A stretch of DNA of 64,000 bases from Rhodobacteraceae bacterium LMO-JJ12. Its GTDB lineage: Bacteria; Pseudomonadota; Alphaproteobacteria; Rhodobacterales; Rhodobacteraceae. Location: positions 2,232,001-2,296,000 of the forward strand of contig JAKGBX010000001.1 of the NCBI GenBank assembly GCA_021555075.1, read 5' to 3'. Positions 36,193 to 45,531 of the stretch are shown piece by piece. The notes beneath the pieces were generated by a model. It worked only from the letters and a program-made list of their open reading frames with translations. It was not told the origin of the DNA and did no database searches. How positions within the stretch are numbered: the stretch's first letter is position 1; every line of letters starts with the position of its first letter. Position numbers and translations under genes: made by a program.

Positions 36193-37731
36193 ATGACAGC
36201 CCAACTCAATCGCCGCGCAGGTGGCCGGAGTGCACGACAAGCCGCCCGCTCTGCCCCGCTTGCCAAGAATATCCAACCGATCCGCCCCGGCATGGAGGGC
36301 GGCCGATACGCCCCCCTGAGCCAGACCGACATGGCGCGCATTCATGAGGCCGCGCTCTGTGCGCTGGAGGAGATTGGGCTGGCCGATGCGCCGCCCTCGG
36401 GGGTCGAAATCATGACCGGCGCGGGCGCCGTGTTTGGGGAGGACGGGCGCTTGCGGTTTCCGCGTGCGTTGGTCGAGGACATGCTGGCCGTTGCCGCCAA
36501 AGAGGTTGTGCTGCATGGGCGCACGCCAGAGCATGACATGACCTTATCAGGTGGTCGGGTGCATTTTGGCACCGCCGGCGCCGCAGTGCATATGGTCGAA
36601 GTTGATGGGCGGGAGTATCGCGAAAGCACGGTGCAGGATCTGCACGACGCGGCGCGCATTTGTGATCGGCTTAACAATATCCACTTTGTTCAGCGCCCCA
36701 TGGTGGCGCGCGATATTCTCGACAATCGCGAGATGGATCTCAATACGGTCTATGCCTGCTGCTCGGGCACCACAAAACATGTCGGCACATCGTTTACCGA
36801 GCCAGATTTTGTCGATGACGCGCTGGAGATGCTGCACATGATCGCCGGGGGCGAGGCCGAATGGCGCGCCCGCCCCTTCGTGTCAAATTCGAACTGCTTT
36901 GTTGTTCCGCCGATGAAATTCGCCACCGAAGCCTGCGTGGTGATGGAAAAGGCGATCGCGGGCGGCATGCCGGTACTATTGCTTTCGGCAGGCATGGCGG
37001 GGGCCACGGCGCCATCGACCATCGCCGGAGCAATCATGCAGGCGGTGGCCGAATGCCTGGCGGGAATCGTCTATGTCAATGCGATTGCACCCGGCCATCC
37101 GGCGGTGTTTGGCACCTGGCCGTTCGGGCTTGACCTGCGCTCGGGGGCGATGACGGGGGGATCGGGCGAACAGGCGCTGCTAACGGCGGGTTGCGCGCAG
37201 ATGCACAAGTTTTATAGCCTGCCCGGAGGGGCTGCAGCGGGCATCGCCGACAGCAAGCTGCCGGACATGCAGGCCGGGTGGGAGCAGATGTGTTCGAACG
37301 TGATGGCCGGGCTGTCAGGGCTTAACATGGTCTACGAGGCGGCGGGAATGCATGCGTCGCTCTTGGGATTTTGCCACGAAAGCCTGATCTTGGGGGATGA
37401 TCTGATCGGTCAGGCGCTGCGCTGTGTGCGCGGTATAGAGGTCGATGACGAAACGCTGGCCTTGGATCAGATGCGCGAGGTCTGTCTTGGCGGGCCGGGG
37501 CATTATCTCGGCACCTCTCAGACGCTTGGCCGGATGCAGACAGATCATGTCTATCCGGCACTTGGGAATCGGAATTCACCCAAGGAATGGGTCGAAAAAG
37601 GCAAGCCGGACCTGATTGAAAATGCCAGCGCGCGCAAGCTGGCCATTTTGGCCGAACCCTCTGGCGCGCGCTTTGCGCCCGATATCGACACGGCGCTGCG
37701 GGCGCGTTTCAACATCCATTTGCCAAGTTGA
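36193..37731 (+). CDS. MttB-family (trimethylamine methyltransferase-like) protein, non-pyrrolysine
   Basis: 512 residues from ATG 36193. The MttB TIM-barrel is recognisable from MARIHEAALCALEEIGLADA, the FVSNSNCFVVPPMKFATEA core, and LGGPGHYLGTSQTL near the end. No in-frame TAG lies in the gene, so there is no pyrrolysine; non-Pyl members include glycine betaine methyltransferases, which pass a methyl group to a corrinoid protein. No corrinoid protein or MtbA/MtgA-like partner is adjacent. Substrate here is unknown. The 225-bp gap upstream contains CAAGGAGGAG, which is too distant to serve this ATG. Confidence 0.85.
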   Translation: MTAQLNRRAGGRSARQAARSAPLAKNIQPIRPGMEGGRYAPLSQTDMARIHEAALCALEEIGLADAPPSGVEIMTGAGAVFGEDGRLRFPRALVEDMLAVAAKEVVLHGRTPEHDMTLSGGRVHFGTAGAAVHMVEVDGREYRESTVQDLHDAARICDRLNNIHFVQRPMVARDILDNREMDLNTVYACCSGTTKHVGTSFTEPDFVDDALEMLHMIAGGEAEWRARPFVSNSNCFVVPPMKFATEACVVMEKAIAGGMPVLLLSAGMAGATAPSTIAGAIMQAVAECLAGIVYVNAIAPGHPAVFGTWPFGLDLRSGAMTGGSGEQALLTAGCAQMHKFYSLPGGAAAGIADSKLPDMQAGWEQMCSNVMAGLSGLNMVYEAAGMHASLLGFCHESLILGDDLIGQALRCVRGIEVDDETLALDQMREVCLGGPGHYLGTSQTLGRMQTDHVYPALGNRNSPKEWVEKGKPDLIENASARKLAILAEPSGARFAPDIDTALRARFNIHLPS

Positions 37732-37752
37732 TGAACGCAGGGGAAATTGCGC

Positions 37753-38148
37753 CTAGAGCTCGATTTCCCCACCCTCATGGGGTTTGTCGCTGTCTTGTTC
37801 GTCTTGTTCCTGCGGGGTCTTGCGGCGGATGATGATATCACCGTTGGGCAGCAACTCGGGCGGGTGATAGACCGTGAAATCGTCGATCTTGCTCATCAGC
37901 GCACCCAAGGCCGGGCCCATGTCCTCGACAAACTTGCGCAGCCCCGGTTCAACCTCCTGGCTGAAATTGCGCAGGTCATCCATCGCGGGTTCCATTTCCT
38001 GAAGGATACCTTGCAACAGCAGTTTGGCGCCCTGCTCCATCAGCGACAGCCCCTCTTCGGCCTTATCCTCGGCCAATGCGGGGCTTGCCGCGAGAACTGC
38101 GGCAAAACTCAGGGCGGCAATCTGTAAGACTTTTTGTTTCATGGCCAT
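37753..38148 (-). CDS. Conserved secreted helical protein of unknown function
   Basis: 131 residues from ATG 38148 (ATG 38142 also fits). A signal peptide (VLQIAALSFAAVLAASPALA, cut before EDK) is followed by a helical stretch rich in Glu and Met (SLMEQGAKLLLQGILQEMEP), then a short VYHPPELLPNGDIIIRRK strand region and an acidic tail. From memory, relatives in this group are labelled AAA+ ATPase, but there is no P-loop, so I reject that. It is probably periplasmic. It is 21 bp from the convergent MttB gene. Confidence 0.7.
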   Translation of the reverse strand: MAMKQKVLQIAALSFAAVLAASPALAEDKAEEGLSLMEQGAKLLLQGILQEMEPAMDDLRNFSQEVEPGLRKFVEDMGPALGALMSKIDDFTVYHPPELLPNGDIIIRRKTPQEQDEQDSDKPHEGGEIEL

Positions 38149-38179
38149 GATATAAGCCCTCCACATTCCAATTTTAAGA

Positions 38180-39232
38180 TCACAACGCGATATCAAGCGT
38201 TACCGGAAAGTGATCTGATGCCGTCAGCAACGCGTCGCGCAATTCCGGCAAGACCCAGCAATCAGGATCGTCAAACGGGTGCCATATCCGCCATTCGGGC
38301 CGACGCGCAGCAAGGTCTGGCGAGATCATGATATAGTCGAGCAATGCCTGAAGATAGCGCTTTTGCACCGGGATATAGAAGCGGGCCGAACTGAGATGGG
38401 CGCCAATCCGACGCTGCAACACCTGTCGCGCGTGCGGGTCGAGGAGCTTGGCACCATCGCCCTCGCCCATGACGATCTCGACCGACGAGCGCCCGAACAG
38501 CCCTTCGTATTCGTCAAGCCCCGGACCATCGTTGAGATCGCCCAGCACGATGAGCGACTCGCCCGCATCAAGATGTTCTTCGATCCGCTGGCGCAGCCAG
38601 ATCGCCTGGGCCAGCTGCTTGCGCCGGTTCAGGATCGACAGTTTCATCGCTTCGGCCGGGGTGCGTGCACCGTGCGGGGCCTTGGATTTCAGATGTGCGC
38701 CGATCATGCGAAAGGCAAAGCCGCTGTCGGTTTCGAGGGACAATTCCAGCGGCGGTTTGGAAAAATTGACCAGATCTTCGGTCGCGTCCACGTCAAGGTC
38801 GATGCGAAACACCCCGTCAAACCGTGGCGCCGTGCGTGACCCCTTCTTGCCCGTCTCGTCGCCCTGTGGGTCGTGATACGCGGTGAGCCGGTCAGGATCG
38901 TAAAGCAGGGCAATTTCCTGTTGAGTGTCGTTTTCAAAGCCCATGATCGCCTTGCGGGCGCGCAGATCAAAGGTTTGGGCGAATGTTTCGAGTGCTGCCA
39001 CCGTGCTGCGCCGACCGTTCTGATCAGGGGCCTCGATCACCATCACCGCATCGGCGTCGAGCGCGGCAAAGACTTTCCCGAGCGCCTCGATCTGTTGGGC
39101 GCGGGTCACATCCTGACGGCCCGACCAGCGGTCATCCATCAGCAGTCGGCCATAATCGTCGAACAGCGAATTGAACCACTCAACATTGTAGGTGACGATG
39201 CGCATCCGGCGAGGTTTTTGGGTGTCGGGCAT
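38180..39232 (-). CDS. Endonuclease/exonuclease/phosphatase family protein
   Basis: 350 residues from ATG 39232 (a GTG one codon earlier is in frame). EEP-fold marks are RIVTYNVEWFNSL near the start, VMVIEAPDQ (metal Glu), FAFRMIGAHLKSKAP, VLGDLNDGPGLDE (catalytic Asp-x-Asn) and LTASDHFPVTLDIAL at the C-terminus (Asp-His). No signal peptide is seen, so it is cytoplasmic. The substrate could be DNA, a phospholipid-type ester or a nucleotide; it cannot be told from sequence. Confidence 0.85.
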   Translation of the reverse strand: MPDTQKPRRMRIVTYNVEWFNSLFDDYGRLLMDDRWSGRQDVTRAQQIEALGKVFAALDADAVMVIEAPDQNGRRSTVAALETFAQTFDLRARKAIMGFENDTQQEIALLYDPDRLTAYHDPQGDETGKKGSRTAPRFDGVFRIDLDVDATEDLVNFSKPPLELSLETDSGFAFRMIGAHLKSKAPHGARTPAEAMKLSILNRRKQLAQAIWLRQRIEEHLDAGESLIVLGDLNDGPGLDEYEGLFGRSSVEIVMGEGDGAKLLDPHARQVLQRRIGAHLSSARFYIPVQKRYLQALLDYIMISPDLAARRPEWRIWHPFDDPDCWVLPELRDALLTASDHFPVTLDIAL

Positions 39233-39247
39233 CACATTCTTCCCGGC

Positions 39248-39928
39248 TCAGCCATGCTTGGCCTGAATTTCGTCCCACGCGCGGTTGATGGCGGCCATCC
39301 GGCTTTCGGCCAGCTTCATCGCCTCTTCGGGAACGCCGCGCGCAATCATCCGGTCGGGATGGGTTTCCTGCACCAGCTTGCGCCATGCCGCGCGGATTTC
39401 TTTCTTGGTCGCGTCCGGCGCGACACCCAGCACGCTATAGGGATCGGGCACGGCGTCAGGCACGAAGCGCGCCCGCAAACGGCGGAACGATGCCTCGCCT
39501 ATGCCGAAAATCTCGCCGACACGGGTGAGGAATTGATCTTCATTTGGATGATAAGTGCCGTCTGCCATGGCGATATGGAAAAGCCCCTCCATCAGATCAC
39601 AAAGCGCGCCGTCGCCTTCGCCGAACATGGCCTTGATCTTATGGGCATAATCCTCGAACCCGGCCACGTCCTGACGGGCGAGGTTGAACACTTTGGCGGC
39701 CCCGGCTTCATCCTCGTGCGCGATCTGGAAGACGTCCCGGAACGCCGCCACTTCGTCACGTGTGACGCGCCCGTCTGCCTTGGCCATCTTTGCACCAAGC
39801 GCAATCACCGCAATGGCAAACCCGACCTTGCGTTCGGGCGGCGTGCGCAGGTGATCGAAGACCGACGAGAGAGATTCTCCGGCAGCAAGGGCGGAAACGG
39901 CGGCGGTAATGCGGGTCCAGAGTGACAT
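39248..39928 (-). CDS. TerB plus J-domain protein (DjlA-like)
   Basis: 226 residues. A TerB-type helical domain (about 30-150; AKMAKADGRVTRDEVAAF and IAMADGTYHPNEDQFL both have the Asp-Gly calcium-like turns) precedes a C-terminal J domain (about 160-225) with the HPD motif in ETHPDRMI. It should stimulate DnaK. The N-terminal membrane anchor of E. coli DjlA is missing. Start ATG 39928; the endonuclease-like gene begins 15 bp after its stop. Confidence 0.88.
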   Translation of the reverse strand: MSLWTRITAAVSALAAGESLSSVFDHLRTPPERKVGFAIAVIALGAKMAKADGRVTRDEVAAFRDVFQIAHEDEAGAAKVFNLARQDVAGFEDYAHKIKAMFGEGDGALCDLMEGLFHIAMADGTYHPNEDQFLTRVGEIFGIGEASFRRLRARFVPDAVPDPYSVLGVAPDATKKEIRAAWRKLVQETHPDRMIARGVPEEAMKLAESRMAAINRAWDEIQAKHG

Positions 39929-40097
39929 GAGCGCACCTTAAAGCGTTTCGAGATAAACTTGAATCACGAGTTTGTCGCGAAACACCCCCCAACAGCGATG
40001 TGTTGCGCGGCGTTTCCACTTATCCCTGTCTCAGGTTCAAATGGAAACGCTTTTACGCGGCCCATTGTCGAAGCCACAGTCCAAACGGTCGTGGCGA

Positions 40098-40577
40098 TCA
40101 GAGCCTTTTTTGCATCAGCACCAGATCGAGCCAACGGCCAAACTTGCGCCCCACTTCGGGCATGCGCCCCGTATCGACGTAGCCGAGGGCGCGATGAAAA
40201 GCGATTGCAGCGGCGTTATCGGCGCTGATCCCGGCGACGAGTATATGAATGCCGCCCAGGCGCGCAGCCGCTTCCAATTCCACGATCAAGGCGCGCCCGA
40301 CACCGCGGCCGCGCGCGCCATCGGAGAGGATGATGCTCAACTCTGCGGTGGCGCCATAGCCAGGGCCGCTCCGAAACGGGCCATAGGTGGCAAAACCGAT
40401 CACGGCGCCCGCTTCCTGCGCGACGAGAAAGGCCGGGCCGCGCTCGGCCATCATTGCGGCGATGGTGGCCGGGGTTTTTTCCTTATTGGTGAAGGTGATC
40501 GAGCTGTCGCGAATCAGCGGGTTCCAGAAGGCCGCTATTGCGGGTGCATCGTCGGGCCGTGCGGCACGGATGATCAT
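40098..40577 (-). CDS. GNAT family N-acetyltransferase
   Basis: 159 residues. The acetyl-CoA loop is LSDGARGRGVGRALI, preceded by the beta strand AELSIIL and followed by the C-terminal NAAAIAFHRALGYVDTGRM, as in phosphinothricin or methionine-sulfoximine type acetyltransferases. The start overlaps the VOC gene stop by ATGA, so they are co-translated. Natural substrate unknown. Confidence 0.85.
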   Translation of the reverse strand: MIIRAARPDDAPAIAAFWNPLIRDSSITFTNKEKTPATIAAMMAERGPAFLVAQEAGAVIGFATYGPFRSGPGYGATAELSIILSDGARGRGVGRALIVELEAAARLGGIHILVAGISADNAAAIAFHRALGYVDTGRMPEVGRKFGRWLDLVLMQKRL

Positions 40578-41188
40578 GTCAGCACCTTCTGCCCATCGGG
40601 AGAGGAGAACACGGCGCGCATCGCTTTCTCGCCCGCTTCGATCACTATACGCGCGTCGGCCAGCAGCGGCCCCAAGGCCCGCTGCAGGGCTTCGGCTTCG
40701 GGGTTGAAAATCTCCAGCCGCTCAAGCCGCAGTCCGGTGGCAGGCAATCGTTGTGCCGGATGCGGGCTTGCGCCCCAATCAATCATCGCGGGAAATCCGC
40801 CGCCAAATGGCAGGCGGCCATTTTCGCCCCCCACGAAGGTCCAGCGCAGATCGCCGCGTTGCACCTCGAACGGCGCGCCCATGCCGCGCGGCGCCAACGC
40901 CAGCGCATCGGCCAGAACATCGGTCGCACAAATCCAGTTGGTCAGCCGTGGCGGGCCGCGAAAATCATCAAGATCAAACCAGCGCCTACGGCCCGGATCG
41001 GGGGCTGATGGGTCAATCGCGATAAGTTCAAAATAGACGCCGTCCTCAAGCCCCATCAACAGGTTGTGCGTGCTGAACCGCGCATGCTTGCCACCCGGTT
41101 GCAGCGACGCGCCAAGCCGCTCTTCAACCCACGCGCGCCCCGTTTCCAGGTCTTCGCAGGCAACGGCAATGTGATCCAATCGCAGCAT
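40574..41188 (-). CDS. VOC (glyoxalase-like) family protein
   Basis: 204 residues. It opens LRLDHIAVACEDLETGRAWV, with the first metal His, and has FSTHNLLMGLEDGVYFELIAI, giving the expected H and E ligands of a vicinal-oxygen-chelate half. The length and C-terminal half resemble the Glyoxalase_3 group. Its reaction is unknown. It lies 12 bp downstream of the MAPEG gene and overlaps the GNAT gene by 4 bp. Confidence 0.8.
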   Translation of the reverse strand: MLRLDHIAVACEDLETGRAWVEERLGASLQPGGKHARFSTHNLLMGLEDGVYFELIAIDPSAPDPGRRRWFDLDDFRGPPRLTNWICATDVLADALALAPRGMGAPFEVQRGDLRWTFVGGENGRLPFGGGFPAMIDWGASPHPAQRLPATGLRLERLEIFNPEAEALQRALGPLLADARIVIEAGEKAMRAVFSSPDGQKVLT

Positions 41189-41200
41189 GGCGTGTCCCCT

Positions 41201-41686
41201 TCATGTGGCCCATTTGAACACGGACACAAGCGTGGCCAGAACGGTGGGATAGAATGTGGCGGCAAAGCCGAAAGCCTTGAGTGCAGGCGAGACATGATAC
41301 CCGAACCAGAAGGCAAGACGCGCCACGCCAAAGCCGACCCCCATGAAGAGCACCACCAGTGCGCCAAGCGTGAGCGCCACGAAAGGCCACAAAACAAGGG
41401 CCAACATCAGCTGTTCGGTGGTGTTGCTCAAAACCCGCTGGTCGATATCCGCGCCAGAGCCCGGCAGAAACGCCTCACCTTCGATGGTATTGTCATCAAA
41501 AAACCGCCGCAAGGCCTGCCGTATGATCAGCAACATCATCACCAGCCCGCCGGGCAGCACCGCCATGATGATCAATGTATTGAACGGCAAGAAAGGCGGC
41601 GTCATGGTCTGGGGCAGCCAGATAATCGCCACTGACCACAGCAGCGCCACGACGTTGCCAATCGCGATATTCAAGCGTTTGGACAT
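41201..41686 (-). CDS. MAPEG-like membrane protein
   Basis: 161 residues with four membrane segments (about 8-25, 36-55, 93-113, 118-140). The loop RVLSNTTEQLMLALVLW resembles the R-x-x-N-x-x-E signature of MAPEG proteins, which act in eicosanoid and glutathione metabolism. Bacterial members are mostly uncharacterised. It is the first gene of a set with the VOC and GNAT genes. Confidence 0.7.
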   Translation of the reverse strand: MSKRLNIAIGNVVALLWSVAIIWLPQTMTPPFLPFNTLIIMAVLPGGLVMMLLIIRQALRRFFDDNTIEGEAFLPGSGADIDQRVLSNTTEQLMLALVLWPFVALTLGALVVLFMGVGFGVARLAFWFGYHVSPALKAFGFAATFYPTVLATLVSVFKWAT

Positions 41687-41780
41687 ATCTGCAATTCCCT
41701 TTCTGGGTCACGATATCCTCGGGTGAGGCGCGGGAAATGCAAGCCCGTTCTAACACGAGGGTACACATGCGGCGTAAACC

Positions 41781-41817
41781 TGCCCCTCGCCCGCCTGCGA
41801 AAGGCGGCCAAGGGGCA
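41781..41817 (-). terminator. Candidate terminator after methylmalonyl-CoA mutase
   Basis: Stem TGCCCCT (41781-41787) with AGGGGCA (41811-41817) and an inner stem CCGCC/GGCGG (41791-41795/41803-41807). On the minus strand it lies about 40 bp behind the mutase stop and is followed only by GGTTTAC, so the T-run is weak. Confidence 0.5.
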
Positions 41818-41854
41818 AGTTCTGCGCTTGCTGACAGTCGGCCACAACCACGCC

Positions 41855-43984
41855 TCAGCGGCGTGCGGCGCGGATCAGTTCGAGGATATTCTGCGCGGCG
41901 GTGGGGATATTCGTGCCCGGTCCAAAGATCGCCTTCACCCCGGCTTTGCGCAGGAATTCATAATCCTGCTGTGGGATCACGCCCCCGCAAATCACGATAA
42001 TGTCGCCCGCATCCTTCTCCTTCAGCGCCTCGATCAACTGCGGTGCAAGGGTCTTGTGCCCCGCTGCCTGGCTGGAGATGCCGACGACATGCACGTCATT
42101 GTCCACCGCGTCCTGCGCCGCCTCCTCGGGAGTCTGGAACAGCGGGCCAACATCGACGTCGAAACCGATATCGGCAAAGGCGGTGGCGATTACCTTGGCG
42201 CCACGATCATGGCCGTCCTGGCCCATCTTGACCACCAGAAGGCGCGGGCGGCGGCCCTCTTCTTCGGCGAAGGCTTCGATGGATTTCTGGATCGCGGCAA
42301 AGCCTTCGTCGCCTTCATAGGCTGCGCCGTAAACCCCGGCCAGTGTTTTGACCTCGGCGCGGTGGCGACCGAATTCTTTTTCCATTGCCATGCTGATTTC
42401 TCCAACAGAGGCCCGGACGCGCGCAGCTTCGACAGCGGCTTCGAGCAGGTTGCCGCCCTCGCGGGCGCGGCGTGTCAATTCATCGAGAGCGGAGGTGCAA
42501 GCCGCTTCATCGCGCTGCGCACGCATCTTTTCAAGCCGCGCGATTTGCGAGAGGCGCACAGCCTGATTGTCGATGTCGAGAATGTCGAGATGATCTTCCT
42601 TATCGAGACGATATTTGTTCACCCCGACAATCACTTCCTCGCCACGGTCGATTTTCGCCTGACGGGTGGCGGCGCTTTCTTCGATCCTGAGCTTGGGCAT
42701 ACCGCTGGCAACCGCTTTGGTCATGCCACCCATCTCTTCGACTTCTTCCATAAGCGCCCAGGCCTTGTCGGCCAATTCAGCCGTCAGACTTTCTACGTAA
42801 TAGGAGCCCGCTAGCGGATCGACGACATTGGTGATCCCGGTTTCTTCCTGCAAGATCAACTGCGTATTGCGCGCAATGCGCGAGGAGAAATCGGTGGGCA
42901 GAGCGATGGCTTCGTCGAGTGCATTGGTGTGCAGCGATTGCGTGCCGCCCAGAGCCGCCGCCATCGCCTCGTAAGCGGTGCGGATCACGTTGTTATAGGG
43001 GTCTTGCTCTTGCAGGCTGACGCCGGAGGTCTGGCAGTGAGTGCGCAACATTTTCGAGCGGTCAGACTTGGCGTCAAACTCGGTCATGATGCGGTGCCAG
43101 AGCAGGCGCGCGGCGCGCAGTTTGGCCGCCTCCATGAAGAAGTTCATGCCGATGGCGAAGAAGAAGCTGAGCCGACCGGCGAATTTGTCGACATCCATGC
43201 CTGCATTGATCGCGGCGCGCACATATTCGCGCCCGTCGGCCAAGGTGTAGGCAAGCTCTTGAACCAGGTTCGCGCCGGCCTCCTGCATGTGGTAGCCGGA
43301 AATCGAGATCGAGTTGAATTTCGGCATCTCGTTCGAGGTAAATTCGATGATGTCCGAAATGATGCGCATCGAAGGTTCGGGCGGATAGATATAGGTGTTG
43401 CGCACCATGAATTCTTTGAGAATGTCGTTCTGAATGGTGCCGCTGAGCAGCGCACGATCATGACCCTGCTCTTCTCCTGTGACGATGAAATTGGCTAGGA
43501 TCGGGATCACCGCACCGTTCATTGTCATCGACACCGAGACCTTGTCGAGCGGGATGCCATCGAACAGGATTTTCATGTCTTCAACGCTGTCGATGGCCAC
43601 GCCGGCCTTGCCAACGTCACCGACAACGCGCGGATGGTCGCTGTCATAGCCGCGGTGCGTCGCCAGATCGAAGGCAACCGAGACCCCCTGTTGTCCGGCG
43701 GCCAGCGCCTTGCGGTAGAACGCATTGCTTTCCTCGGCAGTAGAAAAACCGGCATATTGACGGATGGTCCAGGGGCGGCCGGCATACATTGTGGCCTTGA
43801 CGCCACGTGTGAACGGGCCAACGCCGGGCAAACCGCCCATATGAGGCAGGCCATCGGTATCGTCTTCGGTGTAGAGCGGTTTGACCGCAATCCCTTCCAG
43901 CGTGTTCCACGTCAGGTCTTCCAGTGCGCGACCGCGCAGTTCCTTTTCAGCCAGTTCGCGCCAGGCGTCCGTCTTGTCGGTCAT
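41855..43984 (-). CDS. scpA: Methylmalonyl-CoA mutase
   Basis: Adenosylcobalamin-dependent interconversion of (R)-methylmalonyl-CoA and succinyl-CoA, the last step of propionyl-CoA assimilation. It is 709 residues, the single-chain form. The substrate-binding barrel covers about 30-560 ([21 protein letters not shown] in part; [16 protein letters not shown]). The C-terminal B12 domain has D-x-H-x-x-G as DGHDRG at 590-595, with His592 as the cobalt ligand. It overlaps the 3' end of the sulfotransferase-like gene by 38 bp. pccA and pccB follow in the same region. Confidence 0.97.
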   Translation of the reverse strand: MTDKTDAWRELAEKELRGRALEDLTWNTLEGIAVKPLYTEDDTDGLPHMGGLPGVGPFTRGVKATMYAGRPWTIRQYAGFSTAEESNAFYRKALAAGQQGVSVAFDLATHRGYDSDHPRVVGDVGKAGVAIDSVEDMKILFDGIPLDKVSVSMTMNGAVIPILANFIVTGEEQGHDRALLSGTIQNDILKEFMVRNTYIYPPEPSMRIISDIIEFTSNEMPKFNSISISGYHMQEAGANLVQELAYTLADGREYVRAAINAGMDVDKFAGRLSFFFAIGMNFFMEAAKLRAARLLWHRIMTEFDAKSDRSKMLRTHCQTSGVSLQEQDPYNNVIRTAYEAMAAALGGTQSLHTNALDEAIALPTDFSSRIARNTQLILQEETGITNVVDPLAGSYYVESLTAELADKAWALMEEVEEMGGMTKAVASGMPKLRIEESAATRQAKIDRGEEVIVGVNKYRLDKEDHLDILDIDNQAVRLSQIARLEKMRAQRDEAACTSALDELTRRAREGGNLLEAAVEAARVRASVGEISMAMEKEFGRHRAEVKTLAGVYGAAYEGDEGFAAIQKSIEAFAEEEGRRPRLLVVKMGQDGHDRGAKVIATAFADIGFDVDVGPLFQTPEEAAQDAVDNDVHVVGISSQAAGHKTLAPQLIEALKEKDAGDIIVICGGVIPQQDYEFLRKAGVKAIFGPGTNIPTAAQNILELIRAARR

Positions 43985-44897
43985 GGTTTTGTCCTCTTGT
44001 CATTGTGCCGCCCGACAGGTTTTTCCCTGTCTGATCCGGTCGTTCATTCCTGATATAAGTTGCCAAGCCATCGGCCCCGGCGTGGAGCCAGAACAGGTCA
44101 TCAGCGTATTTTTCACGCAGAATGGCGATTTGCAGTGCATCAAACGGCTGCCAGCGCCCCTCGCCCGAGGGCAATTCCTGCGCGACCACGCCGCGCTTGC
44201 GCAAAACCGCACGCAGCCCCGCCAGATCGGGAGAGCGGTTGAGCCACAGTTGCTCGCTGGAGAGTGGTGCCGCAATTTTTGCATCCACCATGTGTGAAAG
44301 ACGCCCGGCGGGGTGGCTGGCAAAGCTTTTGAAGTCGTCGACTTGCACCTCGACACCGGGAAAGGCGCGCGCCGTATCTTCGATCACATTGCGCCACGAG
44401 CGCGGCTGCGCGACGATACGCTCTAACGCGTCGGTGCTTGGCAAGCGTGCGCCACGCGCGAGTGAAAACGCCAGCGCCGAAGGCCAATAGGTGTCAAACG
44501 CGCGGATCGACACAACAACGCGGGTCGCAACACCTTCGAAAACACGCGCAAACCGGTCCAGTCGTTGCACCGTTTCGGGATAGAGACACTGTGATCTTAC
44601 ATTCGCTCGCGCGGTGCCAAGCATGTTTTCATCGCTGACGATCAGGTGAGTCTTGCCACGGTTTTTCAGTTTACCCACATAACGCGCAATCAAATCGCGA
44701 GTTTCAACAATCACACCATCAGGCGCGGCGCCCTTTTGAACCGACATGAGCGGTGAAAAAACACCCCCCCTGCGCGTGCGATGCGGCCCCCAATAGCCAA
44801 TGCCCTGCGCACTCAGATTCGCACTGTTGGCACGCATGTAAGCCTGAAACGACGTTGTCGCCGTCCGCTGTGCCCCGATATGAAGTATGACATCCAT
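43947..44897 (-). CDS. Sulfotransferase-like protein
   Basis: 316 residues from ATG 44897. The start [18 protein letters not shown] matches the 5'-phosphosulfate-binding loop of sulfotransferases (H-x-G-x-x-K-T-G-T-T), with Arg in place of the usual Lys. [20 protein letters not shown] resembles the 3'-phosphate-binding strand with R and S. The C-terminus runs 38 bp into the mutase gene. No link to propionate metabolism is evident; acceptor is unknown. The upstream in-frame start at 44960 is rejected because the P-loop-like motif would then lie unusually deep. Confidence 0.65.
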   Translation of the reverse strand: MDVILHIGAQRTATTSFQAYMRANSANLSAQGIGYWGPHRTRRGGVFSPLMSVQKGAAPDGVIVETRDLIARYVGKLKNRGKTHLIVSDENMLGTARANVRSQCLYPETVQRLDRFARVFEGVATRVVVSIRAFDTYWPSALAFSLARGARLPSTDALERIVAQPRSWRNVIEDTARAFPGVEVQVDDFKSFASHPAGRLSHMVDAKIAAPLSSEQLWLNRSPDLAGLRAVLRKRGVVAQELPSGEGRWQPFDALQIAILREKYADDLFWLHAGADGLATYIRNERPDQTGKNLSGGTMTRGQNHDRQDGRLARTG

Positions 44898-45080
44898 GAT
44901 ATATTGAACCTTGTCGGCAAACGCCGCAGTCAGCGGCCGGGAAAGAGAGACAGCTATCATTGTGCCCTTCCAGCCTTGACAATGCGTTTAGCAACAGAGG
45001 AATTTTTTACTTGGGGTCGTTTCATGGTCGCATTCCCCGCCCGGTCGCCTATATCATGTAGGTGCACAACAGGAGGCAGT

Positions 45081-45512
45081 ATGAAATCGGTCTTGGCCCT
45101 TGTATTTACGGCGCTTTTCGCCCTACCCGTGATCGCGCAATCAACAGATCCGTCGCCCCTCGAAAGCATTTTGCCAGAAGCTGACGAGGCAGAACTGTCG
45201 CAATTTTTATGGAAAAAGCGGGTTCTGGTGATCTTTGCCGACGGTCCCGACGATCCACATTTCATCGAACAGTTGCGAAGGCTTGAAACACGCACCGAAG
45301 ATCTGGCCGAGCGCGATGTCGTATTGTTGATTGATACTGACCCCAGCGCAGATTCCGCGCTGCGCGAGAAACTTCGCCCACGTGGCTTCATGCTGGTGCT
45401 GTTGGGCAAGGACGGTGCGGTGTATCTGCGCAAACCCCTGCCCTGGAATGTGCGCGAAATCTCACGCTCTATCGACAAGATGCCGATGCGACGGGAAGAG
45501 TTACGCAACTGA
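45081..45512 (+). CDS. DUF4174 family secreted protein
   Basis: 143 residues. The signal peptide is SVLALVFTALFALPVIAQ. The rest has thioredoxin-like secondary structure (RVLVIFADGPDDPHFIEQL; VVLLIDTDPSADS; RGFMLVLLGKDGAVYLRK) but has no cysteine after the signal, so no thiol chemistry. A strong ribosome site AGGAGG lies 6 bp before ATG 45081. It is divergent from the sulfotransferase-like gene and convergent with the lipoprotein at 45532-46062. The function is unknown. Confidence 0.75.
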   Translation: MKSVLALVFTALFALPVIAQSTDPSPLESILPEADEAELSQFLWKKRVLVIFADGPDDPHFIEQLRRLETRTEDLAERDVVLLIDTDPSADSALREKLRPRGFMLVLLGKDGAVYLRKPLPWNVREISRSIDKMPMRREELRN

Positions 45513-45531
45513 GCAGGCATACAGGCAGACA

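Noticed and set aside
33580-36534. Long minus-strand frames opposite the aminotransferase and TPM genes (33580-34758, 35353-36534)
   Set aside because: They are Arg-rich antisense shadows; the plus-strand genes have clear family motifs.
36193-37731. Pyrrolysine-type MttB
   Set aside because: No in-frame TAG codon occurs, so it cannot be a pyrrolysine-containing trimethylamine methyltransferase.
37753-38148. AAA+ ATPase name for the small secreted protein
   Set aside because: There is no Walker A or B motif, and the protein is short with a signal peptide.
38873-42814. Plus-strand frames opposite the endonuclease, DnaJ-like, GNAT/VOC and mutase genes
   Set aside because: They are shadows without motifs, overlapping well-supported minus-strand genes.
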